Source: Psychrobacter maritimus (GTDB taxonomy: Bacteria; Pseudomonadota; Gammaproteobacteria; Pseudomonadales; Moraxellaceae). Taken from it: a stretch of DNA of 64,000 bases. Location of the stretch: assembly GCF_904846345.1 (NCBI RefSeq), contig NZ_CAJHAJ010000004.1, forward strand, positions 124,001 to 188,000, read 5' to 3'. The notes below the pieces were generated by a model that was not told the origin of the DNA, did no database searches, and saw nothing but the letters and a program-made list of their open reading frames with translations. Of this stretch, positions 58,328 through 64,000 are shown one piece after another. How positions within the stretch are numbered: the first letter of the stretch is position 1; every line of letters begins with the position of its first letter. Position numbers and translations under genes: made by a program.

Positions 58328-60016
58328 CTATTTTGCTTCGCGCATTTTTGCAATCGCTGCCAATTCTTTAGCCAATGGATTACGTTTATGGTAGCGATGA
58401 TACAAGTAATTTAGTAATAAAATCAGCGTTGTGATGGAGGCGATAATTGCCATAAGAAAAAATAAATCAGCATAGGCGGCGACAGTCGCTTGGCGCTGAA
58501 TACCTTGCAATACTTGTCCCATCGCTGCGACATTTGCTTGATTGGCATCCGTGATTTGGGTAGATAACATACGACCTGCGCCTGCAACTTGTGCCATTAA
58601 GGCCGGGTCGCCTAAATTAAACGAGCTGACCATATCAGCGTAGTGTATCTGTGTACGTATGGTGGTAAACGCTTGAATCGCTGCCGCGCCTGCAAGTCCG
58701 CCAATGGTCTGCGAGATGCTAAAAATAACCGAAAAACTTATAATGTAAGCAGGGCCGTTAGCGATAGCGCGAAACATCCCTTCAAAAACCATGGGACCCA
58801 TAAAGTAAACGGCAGCAAAGGCAATCATAAATTGACTGACATAAAACATATAAGGGGCAGAATTTAGCGAAATATCTGTATCTAGCCAGGCGCCAACCGC
58901 AATCAGGGCGACAGCGAAAATGACTGGACGGCGTAAATCCATCGCATTGGTCCTAAAAATACTGATGACCAAGGCCAGAACGCTGGCGGCAAGTATCACC
59001 GCATAAAAGGTAATCAACTGATCATTTCCGTAGCCCAAATTGGCCAATAAACCTGCTGCACCGACATTTTGCTCGGATAATAAAATACGCATCACTGCAC
59101 CCGTTATCGTAAAAGCGATGATATTGCGGCTACGCATCCAGCGCACTTGTAACATTGGGTTTTTACGGTGCGTTTCAATCCATAAGGCGATGCTAATCGT
59201 CACCACCGCGATGATGAGCGGATAGCTCAGCCAAGGCGTCGTCCACCACTGGATACGCCCTTGTACCAAAAAGACTGCCAAGGCTGCAAGACCGCTGGCA
59301 AAAAACGCAAAGCTTAAAAAATCCAGTTTTTCGAATACTTTTTCGGTATTGCCGGGTGGTAGCTCTAAGATATTAATCAGGGCAAAGCAAATCAGGGTTA
59401 AGCCCAATTCAAACAAAAATAGCGTTTCAAGCTGGCCGTCGGCCGCAAGATATGGCGAGATAATCCTTGAGAGAGGAATGCCAAATTGTACTAAGCCAAA
59501 CCCCAAAATCAGACCGCTAATGCGTTTGGCGGTTGGCATACCTTGCAGGCAATAAAAAATAGCCAATACCGTCATGGCACTAGCAACCATACCGCTTAAG
59601 CCGCGGGCGATGATTTCTAGATAATAAGGCTCAATGATAATAGCGCTGGTGTCTAAGAGATGGCTACTGACCAACCATTGTAAACTGGTGGCCGCCAACA
59701 GTGAGAACAGGGTGATTTTGCTAAAGAGCGCCATACCAAATTGCTGACGGATTTTGTATAGCAGCACGGTGATACAAGCATTGGTCATATTATAGGCGAC
59801 CGATATCCAGCCACCTTCGACTGGCGTCAAGCCCATTTCACCTTGGATTTGGGTCAGATTTGCCACCAATAAACCATTTTGAAAGCTGGCGGTGATGCCA
59901 ATAAAAATACCAATCAATAGATAAAATACTTTGCGGCGCGTAGGATGGTCGGGTGTGGCGGGAGAACCCACCATAAAGGGTTGTTCGTGCGGTTTGAATT
60001 GGTATTCATTGCTCAT
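58328..60016 (-). CDS. emrB: Multidrug MFS transporter, DHA2 (EmrB-like) family
   Basis: Inner-membrane protein of 562 residues with about fourteen helices, starting near residue 30. The helix 1 region ITASFQNGLLVANLTQIQGEMG and helix 2 GGWISVAYNMT follow the DHA2 pattern. It diverges from the classic LDTTIVNVALP motif, so it is a distant member. It is the first gene of the pair, 101 bases before emrA. Drug substrates cannot be predicted. Confidence 0.85.
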   Translation of the reverse strand: MSNEYQFKPHEQPFMVGSPATPDHPTRRKVFYLLIGIFIGITASFQNGLLVANLTQIQGEMGLTPVEGGWISVAYNMTNACITVLLYKIRQQFGMALFSKITLFSLLAATSLQWLVSSHLLDTSAIIIEPYYLEIIARGLSGMVASAMTVLAIFYCLQGMPTAKRISGLILGFGLVQFGIPLSRIISPYLAADGQLETLFLFELGLTLICFALINILELPPGNTEKVFEKLDFLSFAFFASGLAALAVFLVQGRIQWWTTPWLSYPLIIAVVTISIALWIETHRKNPMLQVRWMRSRNIIAFTITGAVMRILLSEQNVGAAGLLANLGYGNDQLITFYAVILAASVLALVISIFRTNAMDLRRPVIFAVALIAVGAWLDTDISLNSAPYMFYVSQFMIAFAAVYFMGPMVFEGMFRAIANGPAYIISFSVIFSISQTIGGLAGAAAIQAFTTIRTQIHYADMVSSFNLGDPALMAQVAGAGRMLSTQITDANQANVAAMGQVLQGIQRQATVAAYADLFFLMAIIASITTLILLLNYLYHRYHKRNPLAKELAAIAKMREAK

Positions 60017-60511
60017 TGTCTATCGCCACCTGCTAAAAGTAGAAAGATAAAGTGACATCGTAGGATTCCTAGACGAGTAATAATTGGACGAGCTATTATC
60101 AAATTGAGCCATAAGTGCTTCATTTAGTAGCTATAAATAGTAGCTATAAAAAATAAAAAATAAAAAATAAAAAACAGTCAAAGGACTGTTTGCATTATTT
60201 TATCATGATTTCAATTTGAGACTATTTAGTGATTGTACTTTTTTAGTTTAAAAAGGTGAGAGCGTCATAGTTATTTTTATGCTTAAAGATATAAATAATT
60301 CCACTTTTATTTAGAGTTTTTGCTCGAAGGTCTTCTTAGCTAAACTTATTTATGTAATTTAACAAATGTCGATTTTTTATAAATATGGCGCTTGACTGGG
60401 CTAGGCTCTGGGTACAAACTATGATGCTGATATATCCTCTTTTTAGAGGCATAATAACAGTATTATAAGAAATACAAGGTCGTATTCAATGGCCGTTACA
60501 AGGAAAGTAAA
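60017..60511. promoter_or_regulatory. Divergent intergenic region between emrB and the PLP enzyme gene
   Basis: About 495 AT-rich bases with a tandem repeat TAGCTATAAA (60128-60137 and 60141-60150), an A6T array and hairpin (separate entry), a TTGACT at 60392-60397 that may be a -35, and a small CCTC/GAGG hairpin at about 60436-60448. No coding frame. Confidence 0.5.
60148..60191 (-). terminator. Terminator-like hairpin with T6A array in the emrB leader region
   Basis: AAACAGTC/GACTGTTT (60172-60179 and 60184-60191, loop AAAG) is followed on the minus strand by T6A repeated three times plus T6 (60174-60148). It lies about 130 bases upstream of emrB, with no annotated minus-strand gene before it. 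Confidence 0.55.
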
Positions 60512-61768
60512 ATGGATTTTGCCCACATTATTCCGCCGAAAGCTCCGAGTGCGTGGCTTGATATGGACGCGCTCGATCATAATATAACACTGGTCAACCA
60601 AAAAACTAAGTCTGTTCAACTACGCTTGGCGACCAAATCTATTCGCTCTATCGACGTTCTGCATTACATCAAAGACAAATCTCCTAACTTTATCGGCCTA
60701 ATGTCTTATGCGGCCGACGAATCAGTATATCTGTTAGAAAATGGCTTTGATAATATTCTCTGCGCTTATCCAACTCTTGATATGGCGAGCGTCGCGGCAA
60801 CGTTTGACTATACCAAACAGGGCGCGACCATGATTTGGATGGTTGATCGCCCTGAGCATGTTGATGTACTTAATGAAGTCGGCAAAATTCATGATGTTGT
60901 TATTGATGTTTGTCTCGATATCAATATGTCGATGCCGCTGCCAAAGCTCTATTTCGGTACCAAGCGCTCGGCATTGATGAGCATAAAAGACGTTAAAAAA
61001 CTCCTAAAGCATATCAAAAAATGCCGCCATATTAATGTCAGTGCGGCAATGGGTTATGAGGCACAAATCGCTGGTTTGCCTGAGCATTTACCGGGTAAAG
61101 CCTTATTGTCGCCAGCCATCCGCTTATTAAAAAGCCGCTCACAAAAACAAGTTAGTAAACGTCGCTGCTCAATCGTTGAATATCTCAATAAACAAGGTTA
61201 TACCTTGAAGCTCGTCAACGGTGGCGGTAGCGGCAGTATGGATTTTACTTCAAGCCAGCCTGAAGTGAGCGAGATAACCGTGGGTTCTGCGTATTATAAA
61301 CCGGCTTATTTCGATTATATGGATAGCATGCATGAGTTTCAGCCAGCCGCTGGATTTGTGCTGCCCGTGACGCGTCAACCTGAAAAAAATGTCATCACTT
61401 GTCATAGCGGCGGCTTTATTGCCTCAGGTGCGGCAGGCGCGGACAAAGCGCCAGTGATACATTATCCAGAATATTTATCCTTATTAAACGATGAAGGCTT
61501 TGGCGAAGTACAAACGCCGATGGCCATCTCTAAAGCTAAAAAAGATGGCAACACACCTCGTTTTAGTATCGGTGATGTGGTTTGGTGCCGCCATGCAAAG
61601 GCAGGCGAGCTGTGTGAACATTTTAATGAGCTTATTTGTTATCGACACTCTGCTCAATCTACAACAGATGGTTTTGCAAGAAGCGAAGGAACGCGTCCAA
61701 TAATAAATACAAAAACCAAAAACCAAATAATGACAACCTACCGAGGAGAGGGCAAATGTTTTCATTAA
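60512..61768 (+). CDS. PLP-dependent alanine racemase-fold (fold III) amino acid deaminase/aldolase-like enzyme
   Basis: Protein of 418 residues. The N-terminal alanine racemase-type barrel has the PLP Lys K42 in LATKSIRS, and the phosphate loop is probably NGGGSGS near 237-243. A C-terminal DSD1-like domain has a His/Cys cluster (C359, H361, C368, H370) that may bind a metal, as in D-threonine aldolase or D-serine dehydratase. The last 35 residues look unusual and end by overlapping the next gene by 13 bases. AAGGA precedes the ATG. The substrate is unknown; a D-hydroxy amino acid is a reasonable guess. Confidence 0.75.
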   Translation: MDFAHIIPPKAPSAWLDMDALDHNITLVNQKTKSVQLRLATKSIRSIDVLHYIKDKSPNFIGLMSYAADESVYLLENGFDNILCAYPTLDMASVAATFDYTKQGATMIWMVDRPEHVDVLNEVGKIHDVVIDVCLDINMSMPLPKLYFGTKRSALMSIKDVKKLLKHIKKCRHINVSAAMGYEAQIAGLPEHLPGKALLSPAIRLLKSRSQKQVSKRRCSIVEYLNKQGYTLKLVNGGGSGSMDFTSSQPEVSEITVGSAYYKPAYFDYMDSMHEFQPAAGFVLPVTRQPEKNVITCHSGGFIASGAAGADKAPVIHYPEYLSLLNDEGFGEVQTPMAISKAKKDGNTPRFSIGDVVWCRHAKAGELCEHFNELICYRHSAQSTTDGFARSEGTRPIINTKTKNQIMTTYRGEGKCFH

Positions 61769-63087
61769 GACTGTGGCAAGGAAGCAATGAATGGCAAAAT
61801 TGGGTCGGTTATGAACGTGCTACACCTGAGCAAAAACTTACTCCCTCATCGGTTGCAGAGCTACAAGATATCGTTAAAAACGCACGGGCAAATAAAAAGC
61901 GCGTTAGAGTCACGGGCGCGGCGCATTCGTTTAGTGGTTGCGCAAAACCTGAAGAAATTGCCGTCAGTCTGCATAATATGCGCGGTCTTATCTCGGTGGA
62001 TAAAGAAGCGAAGCTTGCTACTTTACATGCTGGCACCTATTTATATGAAATTGGCGCCGCCCTTAAAGAGCATGGTTTGGCGTTAGAAAATATGGGCGAT
62101 GTGCAAGCGCAAACTATCGCTGGTGCTGCCAGTACGGCGACCCATGGCACAGGAATTACTTTAGGCTCCATTGCCAATCAAGTAGTGACATGGGAGTGGG
62201 TCGATGGCAAAGGAGAAGTACATACCCATCATCGCGGCGATCCGAAAACCGATGAGTTAGGTAATGCCTTGCATGCAAGCCTTGGTATGCTTGGTATTTT
62301 TACCAAATTAACCCTTAAAGTAGTCGACCTATACGGGCTTAAAGAAGCCAATGAGGTGTTAGATTTTGAAGAAGGATTGGCGCGCTTTCATGAAACGGCG
62401 CATAGCCATCGTCATTTAGAATGGTTTTTATTTCCTGGTACCAATAAAATTCAGCAAAAGACGCTGTCGGTGATAGCGCCCAAAGCCATGACGGGCACGC
62501 AAAAGCTTAAAGACCATTTTGATAGCGTTGTTACCCTTAACGGCGCTTTTTATGTGCTGTGCGAGCTGGCACGTATGAAGCCGTCGCTGACCCAAAAGGT
62601 GAGTGAAATCTCCGCAAACTCTATCCCTAATACCAAGCGTGAAGGTTATAGCTATGAGGTGTTTCCGACACCGCGCGGCGTCAAGTTCAATGAGTCTGAG
62701 TACTTTATTAAGCTATCTGATTTTGATGAATGTATCTCAGAGGTCAATCATATTTTATTAAAAGACAATAAAGGCTCGCACTTTCCCATCGAAGTGCGCA
62801 CGCATAAAGGCGAGACTGGTATGCTCAGTCCCACGCAGGGAGAGGATTGCGCGGTATTGTCCTTCCATGTCTATAAAGGCATGGACTGTGAGCCGTTATT
62901 TAAATGGCTATATGATTATATGAAAAAATGGCAGGGTCGACCGCATTGGGGTAAAGTAAATAAATTGAACCATGTGGAGCTACAAAATCTGTATCCAAAG
63001 CTCAATCGCTTTTTAGAGATTCGCCGAGAGTTTGACCCTGATAATGTCTTTATGAATAGCTGGCTTGAGCAAAAATTTTGTATTTAA
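61756..63087 (+). CDS. FAD-linked aldonolactone oxidase (D-arabinono-1,4-lactone oxidase family)
   Basis: VAO-type flavoenzyme of 443 residues from the ATG after GAGGAGAGG. The open frame reaches 40 codons further back into the PLP enzyme gene, but that part has no family similarity. The FAD domain has TGAAHSFSG with H57, the likely flavin-linked His, then AGAASTATHGTG. The C-terminus FDPDNVFMNSWLEQ is typical of ALO/GULO enzymes. It overlaps the upstream gene by 13 bases, so the two are translationally coupled. The true substrate may not be a sugar lactone. Confidence 0.82.
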   Translation: MFSLRLWQGSNEWQNWVGYERATPEQKLTPSSVAELQDIVKNARANKKRVRVTGAAHSFSGCAKPEEIAVSLHNMRGLISVDKEAKLATLHAGTYLYEIGAALKEHGLALENMGDVQAQTIAGAASTATHGTGITLGSIANQVVTWEWVDGKGEVHTHHRGDPKTDELGNALHASLGMLGIFTKLTLKVVDLYGLKEANEVLDFEEGLARFHETAHSHRHLEWFLFPGTNKIQQKTLSVIAPKAMTGTQKLKDHFDSVVTLNGAFYVLCELARMKPSLTQKVSEISANSIPNTKREGYSYEVFPTPRGVKFNESEYFIKLSDFDECISEVNHILLKDNKGSHFPIEVRTHKGETGMLSPTQGEDCAVLSFHVYKGMDCEPLFKWLYDYMKKWQGRPHWGKVNKLNHVELQNLYPKLNRFLEIRREFDPDNVFMNSWLEQKFCI

Positions 63088-63122
63088 AGTATTCATAAAT
63101 GGCTTAAGTTTCAATCAGGCAT

Positions 63123-63153
63123 AAAAAAACAGCTCTTTAAGAGCTGTTTTTTT
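63123..63153. terminator. Bidirectional terminator
   Basis: A near-perfect palindrome with arms 63123-63137 and 63139-63153 has a CAGCTC/GAGCTG core and seven A/T on each side. It lies between the convergent oxidase and GST genes. Confidence 0.92.
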
Positions 63154-63179
63154 ATATTAAACAATAAAAATTATTTGGC

Positions 63180-63815
63180 TTAACGCTTAATCGAGTCATC
63201 ATAATTGGCTTCCAAACGCATCGCACGCTGATAGCTATCTATACTCGCCAGTTGTAGCGCATATTGCTTGATATGCATATAGTCTTGTAACGCCCCACGA
63301 TGCGCGAGCATGATTAAGTCAAACGCTAGCATAAAGTCAGCACCGCTTAATTTGTTGCCGATGATAAATGCTTTGTCTTTGACTTCATCATTTAAATAGC
63401 TCAGTACTTTATGCTTTTCTTCGCTGATATAACCCGCCAAGAATTCATTATCGCCAACGCCTGCTTTAGTGGTAAACAGTTCAAGCAGTAGCGGTAACAT
63501 AAGCGAGCTTTCAGCAAAGTGAATCCACTGCAAGTAATGACCATACTCTGCACTATCGGTAGCAGGACGCAGGCGCTCGGGGGCAAAACGCTCAATCAAC
63601 ATCTCGATAATCGCCCCTGATTCGGCATAAAGCTCGCCATCCATCTCAATAACCGGAGACTTACCGAGGGGATGGATTGCTTTTAAACTGTCTGGTGCTA
63701 GATGCGTTTTGGTATCACGCTGATGGCTAATCAGCTCATAAGGTTGCCCCAATTCTTCTAATAGCCATAGCGTACGCAGTGAGCGCGATTGATTAAGATG
63801 ATGTAAGCGAATCAT
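63180..63815 (-). CDS. Glutathione S-transferase
   Basis: Two-domain protein of 211 residues. The N-terminal thioredoxin fold begins MIRLHHLNQSRSLRTLWLLEELG, with a Ser at the usual catalytic position and GKSPVIEMDGELYAESGAI (glutathione-binding cis-Pro and Glu-Ser). An all-helical C-terminal domain follows. It is cytosolic; the substrate class is not determinable. Confidence 0.9.
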   Translation of the reverse strand: MIRLHHLNQSRSLRTLWLLEELGQPYELISHQRDTKTHLAPDSLKAIHPLGKSPVIEMDGELYAESGAIIEMLIERFAPERLRPATDSAEYGHYLQWIHFAESSLMLPLLLELFTTKAGVGDNEFLAGYISEEKHKVLSYLNDEVKDKAFIIGNKLSGADFMLAFDLIMLAHRGALQDYMHIKQYALQLASIDSYQRAMRLEANYDDSIKR

Positions 63816-63844
63816 GATATTAGCCTTTTTACGATGTTTTTATA

Positions 63845-64000
63845 TTATGCTTGCAGCTTAGCAAGTAAACGTTTAGCGGCTTCTTCTGATGACGCTGGGT
63901 TTTGACCGGTAATCAATAGGCCGTCTTCAACGACATACGATTCCCAATCCGCGCCTTTTTCATAGTGACCGCCATTAGCTTTTAATACGTCTTCCAATAA
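63845..64000 (-). CDS. Type 1 glutamine amidotransferase-like (DJ-1/PfpI) protein, C-terminal part
   Basis: Only the last 51 codons are inside the window; the 5' part lies beyond 64000. The visible peptide contains NGGHYEKGADWES, VVEDGLLITGQNPASSEEAA and ends KRLLAKLQA. This matches the C-terminal strand and helix of DJ-1/PfpI amidotransferase-like proteins, including the GQNPAS turn. The catalytic Cys region is off the window. It is 29 bases upstream of the GST gene on the same strand, so the two may be co-transcribed. Confidence 0.8.
   Translation of the reverse strand, partial: LLEDVLKANGGHYEKGADWESYVVEDGLLITGQNPASSEEAAKRLLAKLQA

Overview
The window looks like a chromosomal segment of a Psychrobacter-type bacterium (Moraxellaceae, Gammaproteobacteria). 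This is inferred from moderate GC, from protein sequences that read like Acinetobacter/Psychrobacter homologues (BenM, BenABCDE, CatABC, PcaIJFD, the fused MaeB, DUF2058), and from short intergenic gaps with strong hairpin terminators. I saw no insertion sequence, prophage, integrase, rRNA operon or CRISPR array. The 3' edge cuts one gene; the 5' edge falls at the start of another.

Region 1 (1-6.2 kb, + strand) is a guanidino-compound/arginine catabolic group: ureohydrolase (guanidinobutyrase type), 2-ketoarginine decarboxylase, a YjiH-type membrane protein and an aldehyde dehydrogenase. Together they would turn 2-ketoarginine into 4-aminobutyrate plus urea. Region 2 (7.1-22.6 kb) is a complete benzoate route. 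A single long minus-strand run, catB-catC-catA-benA-benB-benC-benD-benE-pcaI-pcaJ-pcaF-pcaD, takes benzoate through catechol and muconate to 3-oxoadipate, then to succinyl-CoA and acetyl-CoA. A benK transporter lies beyond it, and the divergent BenM-type LysR gene is followed by a lone maleylacetate reductase. Perfect ATAC-N7-GTAT sites sit about 64 bases upstream of the inferred start points of both catB and benK, and a degenerate copy overlaps the benM promoter.

Region 3 (22.8-33.2 kb) has ppc, then a minus-strand hydroxyproline operon (epimerase, D-hydroxyproline dehydrogenase, deaminase, semialdehyde dehydrogenase, AGCS symporter) with a divergent PAS-AraC regulator. Its products would be 2-oxoglutarate and ammonia. 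Region 4 (33.7-42 kb) holds two malic enzymes (NAD type maeA and the MaeB fusion), an HSL-type esterase, a CAU-anticodon tRNA, a FolM-like reductase and cca. With ppc, the malic enzymes give C3/C4 interconversion next to pathways that feed the TCA cycle.

Region 5 (42.3-64 kb) is mostly housekeeping: SelO, a fatty acid desaturase with a long C-terminal helical tail, a glycerophosphodiester phosphodiesterase, an unknown lipoprotein, PduO-type adenosyltransferase, cysS, an MscS channel, guaB, glmM, pdxH, an EmrAB-type pump, a fold-III PLP enzyme overlapping an aldonolactone oxidase, a GST and the end of a DJ-1/PfpI gene. Several starts were moved downstream of the longest open frame where a ribosome binding site, a lipobox or the family start supports it.
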